From: Mycobacteriales bacterium
Lineage (GTDB): Bacteria > Actinomycetota > Actinomycetes > Mycobacteriales > QHCD01
Direction of reading: 5' to 3'
Assembly: GCA_036497565.1 (NCBI GenBank)
Contig: DASXJE010000034.1
Coordinates: 1 to 42,802, forward strand
DNA length: 42,802 bases
Below the pieces are notes generated by a model. The model made no database searches. It had not been told where the DNA came from and saw nothing but the letters and a program-made list of their open reading frames with translations. Of the stretch, positions 17,401 through 26,053 are shown piece after piece (position 1 is the stretch's first letter; every line of letters starts with the position of its first letter). Both the position numbers and the translations under genes were made by a program.

Positions 17401-17612
17401 TCACTGAGGGTGGCTACCCCTACCAATGCCAGGCATCGACGCCGGCGGGACAACGATGCCCGGCGCAGACGACGACGGCGATGCTGACCGAGGATGTGCC
17501 GGATCTGATGCTCTGTGACGAGCACGCGACAATGGCGCAGGAGATGCTCGACGCCACCGCCGACCTCATGCGGCGTACCAAAGACCCGCGAAGGTCTTGG
17601 CCCGGCGCCTGA
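17397..17612 (+). CDS. Small cysteine-containing protein (71 residues), possible zinc finger
   Basis: A 71-residue soluble protein with CQASTPAGQRCPAQ and, 30 residues later, LCDEHATMAQ. The three cysteines and one histidine are spaced like a treble-clef or zinc-ribbon site of the kind seen in small actinobacterial proteins that read the pattern 'C...G..C...A......LC..H'. Overlap with the upstream small gene implies coupling. Function unknown. It ends 79 bp before the phosphatase gene. Confidence 0.65.
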   Translation: MITEGGYPYQCQASTPAGQRCPAQTTTAMLTEDVPDLMLCDEHATMAQEMLDATADLMRRTKDPRRSWPGA

Positions 17613-17679
17613 CGGCGTCACAGTCCTCGATTCCCCGCCCGGAGCCGCCGTATCGGGCTGAACCGGGCCGGATCACGGC

Positions 17680-17685
17680 TAGCCT
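17680..17685 (+). promoter_or_regulatory. Candidate -10 element for a leaderless phosphatase transcript
   Basis: TAGCCT ends six bases before ATG 17692, with no Shine-Dalgarno sequence. otsA has the same hexamer at nearly the same distance. Confidence 0.55.
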
Positions 17686-17691
17686 CTGACT

Positions 17692-19311
17692 ATGCCAGCG
17701 GGCGCGGATACCGGCAGCGACGTCGGTTCGACCCATAGCCACCTGGGTGCATTCGCCGACCTCGGAATCGCCAGATTCGACATCGAGGACCTGCTGGTCG
17801 ACCTGCTCGATCGGGTCCGCCAGGTGCTGAAAACCGACACGGCGGCGGTACTGCTGCTCGATTCGAGCGGGCGGCAGCTCGTCGCCACGGCCGCCAGCGG
17901 CCTCGAGGAGGAGGTCCGCCAGGGCGTCCGCATACCGGTCGGGGCGGGATTCGCCGGACGTATCGCGGCGCAGAAGAAGCCCGTCATTCTCGACGAGGTC
18001 GACGAGGGCACCGTGGTCAACCCGATCCTGCAGGAGATCGGGATCCAGGCTCTGCTCGGCGTCCCGTTGCTGGTGAAGGGGACGCTGATCGGGGTTCTGC
18101 ACGTCGGAACGCTGACTCCGCGACAGTTCACCCCTGCCGATGTCGCCATGTTGGAGTCCGTCTCCGACTGGGTGGGTATCGCCGTCCGGGCGAGACTCTC
18201 CGAGGTCGACCGAGCGGCGGCGACGACATTGCAACGCAGCCTGCTGCAGAGCAGCCTGCCGGTGACACCGGGCGTCGAGTTCGCCGCCCGTTACATTCCG
18301 GCCGAGCAGGGCGTCGGCGGCGACTGGTACGACGTCTTCATACTGCCGTCCGGATGGCTGTGTGTGGCGATCGGTGACGTCGTGGGCCACGGGCTGGATG
18401 CGGCCGTGGCCATGATGCGGTTCCGTACCGCCCTGCGGTCCTACGCCATCGACAGCGGCGATCCGGCAGAAACGCTGGCGAAGGTCGATCGCGGTGGCCG
18501 GCAGTTCGTGCCGGAGACGATGGCGACGGTGCTCTACGCGATGATCGAGCCGTCGTTCGACCGGATGCACGTCTGCTCGGCCGGTCATCCCCCGCCGATG
18601 CTGGCGCTGCCCGGCGAGCCGGCGGTCCTGCTCGACGTCCCGATCGGGCCGCCACTGGGCGTGACGATCGAACCGCGCCGGAGGACGAGCACCGTCGACA
18701 TACCACCCGGAGCGTTGCTCTGCTTCTATACCGACGGCCTGGTGGAACGTCGGAGTGCGCCCATCGACGAGGGACTGGAGCGCCTGCGGAGCGGTCTGGT
18801 GGCCGGGCCGGCCGAGGCGGCGTGTGCGTCGGTGATGGCCCGACTGGTCGGAACGAGTGCGCCCGCCGACGACATCGCCGTGCTCGTCGTACGCCGCCTG
18901 CCCACCGAGGAGATCGGAGGCCTCGACCTGCAGATGCCGGCCTCGCCGCGGGCACTTGCCCATATCCGCTCGGCGACCCGCCGCTGGCTCGACGCGGTGG
19001 GGATCCACGGCGACGGCGCCACGGATCTGCTCGTCGCCATAGGTGAGGCCTGCGCGAACACCGTCGAACACGCCTACGGGCCGCGCGGCGGGACGGTGCG
19101 GGTGCGGATCGAGTTGCAGCCGCCGGACGTCGTCGCCACCGTCAGCGACACCGGTCACTACCGACCGAGCCGCGGCAAGAACGGCGGCCGCGGAACGCTC
19201 CTGATGAAGGCCCTGACCGACGAGGTCACGATCGACCACGGCCCGCAGGGGACGGACATCACCCTGCGGTCCAGGTTGATGGCGCGGTCGACGACGGAGC
19301 CGTCGCCATGA
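17692..19311 (+). CDS. GAF-SpoIIE phosphatase-HATPase fusion (RsbU/RsbW-type partner-switch regulator)
   Basis: A 539-residue cytoplasmic signalling protein with three parts. Residues about 25-170 form a GAF sensor domain. Residues about 190-400 form a PP2C-type SpoIIE/RsbU serine phosphatase with its metal residues in GGDWYD (209-214), GDVVGHG (228-234), YTDGLVE (346-352) and ADDIAVL (392-398). Residues about 415-530 form an anti-sigma-type HATPase with the N-box GEACANTVEHAY (451-462) and DTGHYRP. Phosphatase and kinase activities on the same STAS substrate would thus lie in one chain. The STAS protein is encoded next, overlapping by ATGA. No sigma factor gene is adjacent. An N-terminal signal input is implied by GAF, but the ligand is unknown. 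Confidence 0.9.
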   Translation: MPAGADTGSDVGSTHSHLGAFADLGIARFDIEDLLVDLLDRVRQVLKTDTAAVLLLDSSGRQLVATAASGLEEEVRQGVRIPVGAGFAGRIAAQKKPVILDEVDEGTVVNPILQEIGIQALLGVPLLVKGTLIGVLHVGTLTPRQFTPADVAMLESVSDWVGIAVRARLSEVDRAAATTLQRSLLQSSLPVTPGVEFAARYIPAEQGVGGDWYDVFILPSGWLCVAIGDVVGHGLDAAVAMMRFRTALRSYAIDSGDPAETLAKVDRGGRQFVPETMATVLYAMIEPSFDRMHVCSAGHPPPMLALPGEPAVLLDVPIGPPLGVTIEPRRRTSTVDIPPGALLCFYTDGLVERRSAPIDEGLERLRSGLVAGPAEAACASVMARLVGTSAPADDIAVLVVRRLPTEEIGGLDLQMPASPRALAHIRSATRRWLDAVGIHGDGATDLLVAIGEACANTVEHAYGPRGGTVRVRIELQPPDVVATVSDTGHYRPSRGKNGGRGTLLMKALTDEVTIDHGPQGTDITLRSRLMARSTTEPSP

Positions 19312-19637
19312 CCGAGTCCCCCGGCGCGGACGTCCAGGCCCGGATCCACGAGGGTGCGGTGCACATCACGCTGTCCGGCGAGATCGACCTGGCCAACGTC
19401 GAGGCGACCGAGAACAAGCTCCTGGACGCGATCACCGACGAGACGACCACGGTGGCCGTCGACCTCAGCCACGTCGACTACATCGACAGCACCGGTGTGC
19501 GCATCCTGTTCACGTTGGCGACCCGGTTGCGGGTGCTGCACATCCCGCTGGTGTTCATCGCCGCGTTGGATTCGCCGGTGCGACAGGTGGTCGCCCTGTC
19601 GGGGCTCGAGTCGGTCGCCCCGCTCCAATCACCGTGA
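19308..19637 (+). CDS. STAS-domain anti-anti-sigma factor (RsbV/SpoIIAA type)
   Basis: A 109-residue single STAS domain. The regulatory phosphorylation site is Ser61 in DYIDSTGVRILF, the hallmark of anti-sigma antagonists: unphosphorylated protein binds the anti-sigma kinase, and the phosphatase restores that form. Its ATG overlaps the stop of the fusion protein gene (19308-19311), so it is almost certainly the substrate of that protein. It ends just before a pair of hairpins that could stop transcription. Confidence 0.92.
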   Translation: MTESPGADVQARIHEGAVHITLSGEIDLANVEATENKLLDAITDETTTVAVDLSHVDYIDSTGVRILFTLATRLRVLHIPLVFIAALDSPVRQVVALSGLESVAPLQSP

Positions 19638-19716
19638 CGGCCAGGCTCTCATCGCCTGGTCGACCACAGCCGTCTGAGGCCCCGGTGATCGCCGCCGACC
19701 TCCGCGCCCGCCCCGC

Positions 19717-19798
19717 GGACAAAACCCACTACTAGTGGGTTGTGGTCCACGACACGCCGTACGAGCTGTCCAAAACCCACTAGTAGTGGGTTTTGTCC
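19717..19798. repeat. REPIN-like pair of inverted hairpins
   Basis: Two hairpins face each other. The first is 19723-19741 (arms AACCCACT/AGTGGGTT, loop ACT), the second 19771-19795 (11-bp arms CAAAACCCACT/AGTGGGTTTTG, loop AGT). They are inverted copies: 19717-19734 and 19781-19798 are an 18-bp perfect inverted pair. The spacer contains CGACACGCCGTACGA, which equals the centre of family-1 copy 1 with five bases (AAACG) missing. The pair follows the STAS gene and may serve as its terminator. Confidence 0.85.
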
Positions 19799-19833
19799 AC
19801 TCGGTCTGCGGTCGTGGACCCGCGTGCGGATCA

Positions 19834-19893
19834 GGTCCAGTTGGTGTGCCGGGTCCGGGTCCAGTTGGTGTGCCGGGTCCAGTTGGTGTGCCG
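19834..19893. repeat. Short direct repeats, 18-bp unit
   Basis: GGTCCAGTTGGTGTGCCG occurs three times, starting at 19834, 19858 and 19876, spaced 24 and 18 bp. The extra six bases (GGGTCC) in the first interval repeat part of the unit. Together with the hairpin pair this fills most of the 409-bp gap 19638-20046. Read as protein the repeats give a meaningless GPVGVP run, so the long frame from 19735 is not coding here. Confidence 0.8.
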
Positions 19894-20046
19894 CATGTGG
19901 ATCGCCTCCGCGTCGTGGTGTGGACGATGCATAGAATGCCGCCTGTTCTCGAGTTGACAACACCACCGGTAACGGGCAGCGTCGCGTCAACTACACAGCG
20001 ACAGCTGATCCGGCAGCGTCGAAGGTCCCGAGCGGAGCGTTGGCAC

Positions 20047-21312
20047 GTGGTGAGAGAGGCGGCGCAGGGGCCGCTGCGAGGTAAGGCTGCGACGGTCCGG
20101 TCCTGGCCGCTGTGGTCGCTCCCACCTGCCGCGCTGGCCTTCGTCCTGGCGGTCGACGTCGCTGCCGGCCTGGCCGCGGTCTGGGCGGTCGTCGACGGCG
20201 GACTTGGCACCCGGTCGGAGCTGGTGAGCTGCCTGGCGCTGGTCGCGGCCGCGCTCATCTGCGTCGAGGTCGTCCGCCGGATCGGCGAGACCACCGACAT
20301 CGCCCAGGACCTGATGGCGGTCTGGACGCTCCCGATCGGGCTGCTCTTCCCGCCGGTCTACGCGGTCGCCGCCCCGGTGCTGGACCGCTGTTGGACCCAG
20401 CTGCGGGTGCGGCCCTCCCCGGTCTACCGGCGGGTCTTCACCACGGCCGGGGTCCAGCTCGCCCTGCTCACCGCCGGCCGGGTGTTCCACGCCCTGGCCG
20501 GATCAGCGGTGACCGGGTCGGCGTGGGCGGCGCGACCGGCGGTCCTGCTCGCCTCGGCCGCAGTGGCCGGGGCATGCTGCGCAACGGTCACCGCGGTGCT
20601 GGTGGCGACCGCGGTCCGGCTCACCACGCCGGAGACCCGCTGGCTCGCGCTGCTGCTCGACGCCGACGTCGTCCAACTCGCGGGCGTCGAGGTCTGCGGG
20701 GGCGTGGTGGTGACGGCGCTGGTCGCCCAGTCACCGCTGCTGATCCTCGCCGCGCTGCCGCCGATGATGATGCTGCAACGCTCGCTCTCCCATGCCCAGT
20801 TGCGCACGGCCGCCCGCACCGACACCAAGACCGGGCTGCTCAACGCCGGCACCTGGCATCGCGAGACCGTCCGCGAGATCGCCCGGGCCGCTCGCGGGCA
20901 GCAGGCGCTGAGCATCCTGCTGATCGACGTCGACCACTTCAAGGCGGTCAACGACACCCACAGCCACCTCGCCGGAGACGACGTCCTCGCCGAGCTCGCC
21001 CGGCTGCTCGAGGACCAGTTGCGCCCCTACGACATCCTCGGCCGGTTCGGGGGCGAGGAGTTCGTGGCGACGCTCCCCGACACCGGTGGCCGGGTCGCCA
21101 CGGCGGCCGCCGAACGGCTACGCCGCGCGGTCGCCGAACACCCGTTCAGCGTCGGGGACGACGTCGTCCACATCACGGTCTCCATCGGGGTCGCGGGCGA
21201 CCGCGGCCGGATCACCGACCCGACCGAGCTTCTCGCCGCCGCCGACGCCGCCCTGTACGAGGCCAAGGCCGCCGGCCGCAACCGGGTCATGGACGACGCC
21301 GGCCCGATCTGA
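20047..21312 (+). CDS. Membrane-bound diguanylate cyclase (GGDEF domain)
   Basis: A 421-residue protein that should make c-di-GMP from two GTP. The N-terminal half has about six hydrophobic helices forming an integral membrane sensor (residues about 20-230). The GGDEF domain follows (about 255-415), with DVDHFKAVND, the active-site loop GGEEF (335-339) and an intact inhibitory I-site RPYD (326-329), five residues before the loop, so product inhibition is expected. GTG 20047 is chosen because GGAG (20034-20037) lies nine bases upstream; an in-frame ATG at 19927 is possible and has a TAGAAT near it, but no Shine-Dalgarno. No EAL or HD-GYP phosphodiesterase gene is in the window. Confidence 0.87.
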   Translation: MVREAAQGPLRGKAATVRSWPLWSLPPAALAFVLAVDVAAGLAAVWAVVDGGLGTRSELVSCLALVAAALICVEVVRRIGETTDIAQDLMAVWTLPIGLLFPPVYAVAAPVLDRCWTQLRVRPSPVYRRVFTTAGVQLALLTAGRVFHALAGSAVTGSAWAARPAVLLASAAVAGACCATVTAVLVATAVRLTTPETRWLALLLDADVVQLAGVEVCGGVVVTALVAQSPLLILAALPPMMMLQRSLSHAQLRTAARTDTKTGLLNAGTWHRETVREIARAARGQQALSILLIDVDHFKAVNDTHSHLAGDDVLAELARLLEDQLRPYDILGRFGGEEFVATLPDTGGRVATAAAERLRRAVAEHPFSVGDDVVHITVSIGVAGDRGRITDPTELLAAADAALYEAKAAGRNRVMDDAGPI

Positions 21313-21380
21313 GACAGATCAGGGTCCGATCAGGGCTTTCCCCGATGCGCAGGATGCCTGCGGCGCGGCAGCCTGGATGC

Positions 21381-21629
21381 ATGACAGAGAACACCGGAGC
21401 CATCGCACCCCGCCGCACCGTCACCCGTCCGCGCACGGGCCGCATGATCGCGGGCGTCTGCGTGGGCACCGCCGACTACCTCAACATCGACGTCACCCTC
21501 GTCCGGTTCGCGCTCGTCGCGTTCACCCTGCTCGGCGGCGCCGGCCTGGCCGCCTACCTCGCCGCGTGGCTCATCATCCCCGAAACGGGTAGCGACCAGT
21601 CCGTGCTCGGTCGACTCCTGCACCACTGA
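21381..21629 (+). CDS. PspC-domain membrane protein
   Basis: An 82-residue protein with a PspC domain: after a basic start (PRRTVTRPRTGRMIAGVCVGTADYLNIDVTLVRFALVAFTLLGG...) comes a hydrophobic hairpin ending in AAWLIIPE, the family's usual close. PspC proteins take part in phage-shock-type envelope stress responses or act as anti-sigma-like membrane sensors. In-frame ATGs at 21345 and 21354 are possible starts, but MTENTGAI fits the small-PspC style best. No pspA is adjacent. It converges on the GH3 gene with 21 bp between. Confidence 0.83.
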   Translation: MTENTGAIAPRRTVTRPRTGRMIAGVCVGTADYLNIDVTLVRFALVAFTLLGGAGLAAYLAAWLIIPETGSDQSVLGRLLHH

Positions 21630-21650
21630 GCCGCCGGCCGCCGGCCGGGC

Positions 21651-22994
21651 TCAGCCGCACCGAAGCAGGCCCGAGCGGTACTTGCTGAGCAGCACGTGCC
21701 GCACCGCGTCGTCGACGCGGGCCCGGAACTGCGCGTCGTCGGCGGCCCGGGCCCGCAGGTCGGCGAGCATCGGCGCGACGTCCGTCGGCTGCACGGTCAG
21801 CACCAGGTCACCGCCGGCGGCGACGAAGTCGACCGCCCGCTGGCCGGCCGGCACCGCACTGACCGCCACGGCGGCGCCGAGATCGTCGGAGACGACCATC
21901 CCGTCGTAACCCCACTGGTTGCGCAGGAGACCGTCGATGACGGCGCTGGAGAACGCCGCGACGTGGTCGGGGTCCAGTCGCGGGTAGGTCGCCGACGACA
22001 CCATCACCGCGGCCCCGGCCTGGATGCCGGCCTGGAACGGCCGCAGGTAGGGGTCGCTCGCCGACGTCACGGAGTCGACGGCGGCGATGGAAGTGTCGGT
22101 GTTGGCCCGCACCCGGCCGAGCCCGGGAAAGTGCTTCACCGTCGCCGACAGCCCCTGCGATCGCATCGCTGCGACGACGGTGCCCACCCGGGAGGCGACG
22201 GTGGCCGAATCGCTGCCGTATTCGCGACCGAAGGCCCCGATCGGCGGATTCTCCGCCGCGGTCCCCGGCGGGACGGTGTCGGAGACCGGGGCGAGGTCGA
22301 GGGTGATCCCGGCGCGGGTCAGCTCACCGGCCCAGGTCGCCGTCTGCTCGCGCAGTGTGGAGATCGACAACTGACCCTGATCCACCGCCGACGGGATCGA
22401 TGCGAAGCCCGGGCCGCGCAGTGACTGCACGAGCCCGCCCTCCTGGTCGACCGCGACCTGGACCCCGATGCCGGTCGTCGCCCGCGCGGTGGCCTGCAGC
22501 TGCGCTGTTTCGGCCCGGAGCTCCTCGACGCTCGCCGAGCTGTGTCCCTGCAGAAAGATGTTCCCGACCCCGGACTGCACCAGCGACGTCCCGGACGCCG
22601 GGTCGGTGGCGGGGACGCCGACCATCAACAGTTGGCCGACGCGACGGTCCAGGCTCATTCCGGTGATCCTCGACCGCACGCACCGCGCTGATGCCGGCAG
22701 CGCCGGCGCAGCCGGCTTCGGCGGCGGCCGCCGCGACCTCGTCGGGCTCGGCGTCGGCGTCGGCTTCGGAGTCGGGCTCGCCGTCGTCGCGGTCGGCGAC
22801 GGCCGATGCCGGGTCGGCGACGGCGTGGTGTGCGTCGGTGTCGCCGACGCCGTGGTCGGTGCCGGGTCCGGGGACGTCGTCGCCGGGCCGGCGGCGGAGT
22901 GGTGCGCGGTCGAGCCGCCGCATCCCGCCGCCACGAGGAGCGCCCCCGCCGCCGAGAGCGCAAGCAGACGTCGCGCCTGGCGTGAGGAATGCAT
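21651..22994 (-). CDS. GH3 beta-N-acetylhexosaminidase-like lipoprotein
   Basis: A 447-residue glycoside hydrolase family 3 protein of the NagZ type, expected to release N-acetylglucosamine from wall fragments. The signal peptide ends in a lipobox VAAGC (Cys25), so it is anchored on the outer face of the membrane. Residues about 30-100 are a Pro/Thr/Ser-rich linker. The catalytic domain has the acid/base region KHFPGLG (287-293) followed by NTDTS, and the nucleophile Asp370 in VVSDDLG. The start at 22994 is chosen to fit the lipoprotein signal; a start at 23018 adds eight residues. Confidence 0.88.
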   Translation of the reverse strand: MHSSRQARRLLALSAAGALLVAAGCGGSTAHHSAAGPATTSPDPAPTTASATPTHTTPSPTRHRPSPTATTASPTPKPTPTPSPTRSRRPPPKPAAPALPASARCVRSRITGMSLDRRVGQLLMVGVPATDPASGTSLVQSGVGNIFLQGHSSASVEELRAETAQLQATARATTGIGVQVAVDQEGGLVQSLRGPGFASIPSAVDQGQLSISTLREQTATWAGELTRAGITLDLAPVSDTVPPGTAAENPPIGAFGREYGSDSATVASRVGTVVAAMRSQGLSATVKHFPGLGRVRANTDTSIAAVDSVTSASDPYLRPFQAGIQAGAAVMVSSATYPRLDPDHVAAFSSAVIDGLLRNQWGYDGMVVSDDLGAAVAVSAVPAGQRAVDFVAAGGDLVLTVQPTDVAPMLADLRARAADDAQFRARVDDAVRHVLLSKYRSGLLRCG

Positions 22995-23052
22995 CAATTC
23001 ATGGTCGCACGGGCCCACCCTGCCCAGGCCAGGGGCGATTTATGCCGGAACG

Positions 23053-26049
23053 TCAGCGGATGGGGTCGGCGTAGAAGACCCGCTCGACGACCCGGCGGGC
23101 CCGGCGGGCGGCCCGCCGGTAGTCCTCCAGGAACTGGCCCGGGTCGCGACCCGGCGGGTAACCGAGCACGCGGGTGACCCCGGTGAGGACGCGACCACGG
23201 CGCGGCAACTGGTCGTCGGCCCGGCCGCGCACCAGCATCATCGCGTTGCGCGCGCGGGTCGCGAGCAGCCAGGACGCCTCCAACGCGGCGACGTCGTCGG
23301 CGTCGAGCAACCCCGCCGTGGCGATCGCCCGCAGCGCGTCGAGAGTGCGGGTGGTCCGTAGTTCCGGATGCTCCGCGGCATGGCGGAGCTGCCACAGCTG
23401 CACGGTCCATTCGACGTCGGCGAGGCCGCCCGGGCCGAGCTTCGTGTGCGTCGCGGGATCCGCGCCGCGCGGCAGCCGCTCCGCGTCCACCCGCGCCTTG
23501 ATCCGCCGGATCTCGGTGACCTCCGGCGCCTTGAGCCCACCGGCCGGGTAGCGCACCGGATCGATCAGGTCGACGAACCGCTGACCGAGCACCGGGTCGC
23601 CGGCCACCGGGGCGGCGCGCAGCAGCGCCTGCGCCTCCCAGACCGCGCTCCACCGCGCGTAGTAGGCGGCGTACGACGCGAAGCTGCGGACCAGCGGGCC
23701 GTTGCGGCCCTCCGGGCGTAATCCCGCGTCCACCTCCAGCGGCGGGTCCGGAGCCGGACGCCGGAGCAGGCGCACCGCATGCTCGACGATCGCGGTGGCG
23801 GCGGCGCCCGCCGTCTGCTCGTCCGTCCCATCGACCGGCTCGTGCACGAACATGACGTCGGCGTCCGAGCCGTAACCGAGTTCGCGGCCGCCGAGACGAC
23901 CCATCGCGATGATCGCGATGCGCGTCTGCGGCGGGCCGTGCTCGGCGGCGTATGCCCGCAGCGCCGCGGTGAGCGCCGCATCGAGGGTTGCCGCCGCGAT
24001 CGCGCTGAGCGCGTCACCGACCTCGACGACGTCGATCAGGTCCAGCAGGTCGGCGCAGGAGGTCCGGAGCAGTTCCCGACGGCGCATGCCGCGCACCGCG
24101 AGGACCGCGGAATCGGGACCGGGCTGGCGGCGGGCCACCCCGACGAACGCGCTGCGCAGCGCCGCACCGTCGCGCGGAGCGAGTTCGGCGGCGTCGCCGA
24201 GCAGCCGCAGCGCCTCGGGCGCGCGAGCGAGCAGGCCGGCGGCGTAACGGCTCGACCCGAGCACCGTGGCCAGCCGGTCGGCGACCGGGCCTTCGTCGCG
24301 CAACAGCCGCAGATACCAGGGCGTGGCCGACAGCGCCTCGGACACCTGCCGGTAGGACAACAACCCGGCGTCGGGATCGGGTGCGTCGGCGAGGAGACCG
24401 AGCAGCGCCGGCAGCAGCGTGCGCTGGATCGCCGCGCGCCGGGACACCCCCGCCGTCAGCGCCGCGAGGTGGTTGAGCGCACCCTCCGGATCGTCGAACC
24501 CCAGCGCGACGAGACGCGCGCGGGCGGCCTCCGGGGTGAGCCGCAGCTGGTCGGTCGGCATCCGCGCGACAGTGGTGAGCAACGGCCGGTAGAACAGCTT
24601 CTCGTGCAGCCGGCGGACCTCGCGGGCATGTCGGGTGTGCTCGGCCTCGAAGACGGCCCCCACGTCACCGCGCGCATCCGGCGCCAGACCCATCGCCCGG
24701 GCCAGGCGGCGTACGCCGGCCGGGTCGTCGGGCAGCAGGTGGGTACGACGCAACCGGTGGAGCTGGAGCCGGTGCTCGGCGACGCGCAGGAACCGGTAGG
24801 CGGCGGCGAGTGTGGCGGCATCCTCCCGGCCGACGTATCCGCCGGCGGCGAGCGCCTCGAGCGCGACCAGCGTGCTGCCGTCGCGCAGCGTCTCGTCGGC
24901 CCGGCCGTGCACCAGTTGGAGCAGCTGTACGGCGAACTCGACGTCCCGCAGCCCTCCCGGGCCCAGCTTCAGCTCGCGGTCGGCGAGATGACCCGGGAGG
25001 GTGTCCTCGACCCGCCGCCGCATCGCCTGGACGTCGCCGACGAAGTCCTCGGCCTGGGCGGCGCTCCACACCATCGGGGCGATCGCGGCGATGTAGGCGC
25101 GGCCGAGGTCGAGGTCGCCGGCGACCGGCCGCGCCTTCACCAACGCCTGGAACTCCCAGGTGCGGGCCCAACGCTCGTAGTAGCTCTCGTGGCTGGCCAG
25201 CGTGCGCACCAGCGGGCCGTTCTTTCCCTCGGGGCGCAGGGCGGCATCGACCGGCCACGCGACCTCGGCACAGATCCGCATCATCGAGCTGGCGAGCAGG
25301 GTCGCCGTACGCAGTGCCGCATCGTCGTCGCCGGAACCGACGGGTTCGGCGACGAAGACGACGTCGACGTCGCTGACGTAGTTGAGCTCGCGCCCGCCGC
25401 ACTTGCCCAGACCGATGACGGCGAGCCGGCATTCGGCGGCGCCGGCGGGCAGCGCGGCGGCGGCCAGGGCGAGCGCGGCCTGCAATGTCGCCGCGGCAAG
25501 GTCGGCGAGTTCACCGGCCACCTCGTCGACATCGGCCGTCCCGGCGACGTCGCGGGCCGCCAGGACGAGCAGGAGCCGGCGGTAGGCGACCCGCAGCCGA
25601 CCCACGCCCGCCGCGTCGCGCACACCGATCGCGGTCAACAGTCTGGCGGTGAGGTCGTGCTCGGACGGCCTGCTCGCCGGCTGCGCCTCGTCGGTGAGCA
25701 GCGTCCAGTCTTCGGGATGCGCGACCAGGTGATCGCCGAGCGCCGAACTGGCGCCGAGCAGACCCAGCAGCCGCGCGCGCAGCCCGGCGCTGGACCGCAG
25801 CGCGTCGAGCAGCGCCGTTCGGTCGGGAGCCGCCTCGGCCAGCCGGTTCAGGGCCAGCAGCGCCAGGTCCGGATCGGCGGCGGCCGCCAGCGCCGCGACC
25901 ACCTCGTCCGCGCCCGGACCCAGCAGCTCGAGGGCGTCGAGGTCCCACAGACCGAGCGCCGGGTCGGCGAGCAGCCCGCCGGTCCGTCGGACGTCGGCGA
26001 AACCGAGGCGTGCCAGCGGGTCGGAAATCCGCCGGCCGAGCTCGCTCAC
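23053..26049 (-). CDS. glnE: Bifunctional glutamine synthetase adenylyltransferase/deadenylase GlnE
   Basis: A 998-residue enzyme that adenylylates (inactivates) and deadenylylates the tyrosine of GS I-beta, here Tyr402 of the glnA product. It has the double structure of the family: an N-terminal nucleotidyltransferase domain with GLGKCGGRELNYVSDVDVVFV (deadenylase) and a C-terminal one with AMGRLGGRELGYGSDADVMFV (adenylylase), each with the DxD metal pair, plus intervening helical domains. GTG 26049 (VSELGRRISDPLARLGFADV) is the natural start; the longer frame to 26271 runs into the amidotransferase gene. It is the last gene of a minus-strand unit with the GS-like enzyme and amidotransferase. 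In many actinobacteria it lies next to glnA; here 12.7 kb intervene. Confidence 0.96.
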   Translation of the reverse strand: MSELGRRISDPLARLGFADVRRTGGLLADPALGLWDLDALELLGPGADEVVAALAAAADPDLALLALNRLAEAAPDRTALLDALRSSAGLRARLLGLLGASSALGDHLVAHPEDWTLLTDEAQPASRPSEHDLTARLLTAIGVRDAAGVGRLRVAYRRLLLVLAARDVAGTADVDEVAGELADLAAATLQAALALAAAALPAGAAECRLAVIGLGKCGGRELNYVSDVDVVFVAEPVGSGDDDAALRTATLLASSMMRICAEVAWPVDAALRPEGKNGPLVRTLASHESYYERWARTWEFQALVKARPVAGDLDLGRAYIAAIAPMVWSAAQAEDFVGDVQAMRRRVEDTLPGHLADRELKLGPGGLRDVEFAVQLLQLVHGRADETLRDGSTLVALEALAAGGYVGREDAATLAAAYRFLRVAEHRLQLHRLRRTHLLPDDPAGVRRLARAMGLAPDARGDVGAVFEAEHTRHAREVRRLHEKLFYRPLLTTVARMPTDQLRLTPEAARARLVALGFDDPEGALNHLAALTAGVSRRAAIQRTLLPALLGLLADAPDPDAGLLSYRQVSEALSATPWYLRLLRDEGPVADRLATVLGSSRYAAGLLARAPEALRLLGDAAELAPRDGAALRSAFVGVARRQPGPDSAVLAVRGMRRRELLRTSCADLLDLIDVVEVGDALSAIAAATLDAALTAALRAYAAEHGPPQTRIAIIAMGRLGGRELGYGSDADVMFVHEPVDGTDEQTAGAAATAIVEHAVRLLRRPAPDPPLEVDAGLRPEGRNGPLVRSFASYAAYYARWSAVWEAQALLRAAPVAGDPVLGQRFVDLIDPVRYPAGGLKAPEVTEIRRIKARVDAERLPRGADPATHTKLGPGGLADVEWTVQLWQLRHAAEHPELRTTRTLDALRAIATAGLLDADDVAALEASWLLATRARNAMMLVRGRADDQLPRRGRVLTGVTRVLGYPPGRDPGQFLEDYRRAARRARRVVERVFYADPIR

Positions 26050-26053
26050 CGGC

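Noticed and set aside
19735-20046. N-terminal extension of the diguanylate cyclase
   Set aside because: The frame is open, but it translates repeats and a hairpin, and lacks a good ribosome binding site; the start at 20047 has GGAG at a proper distance.
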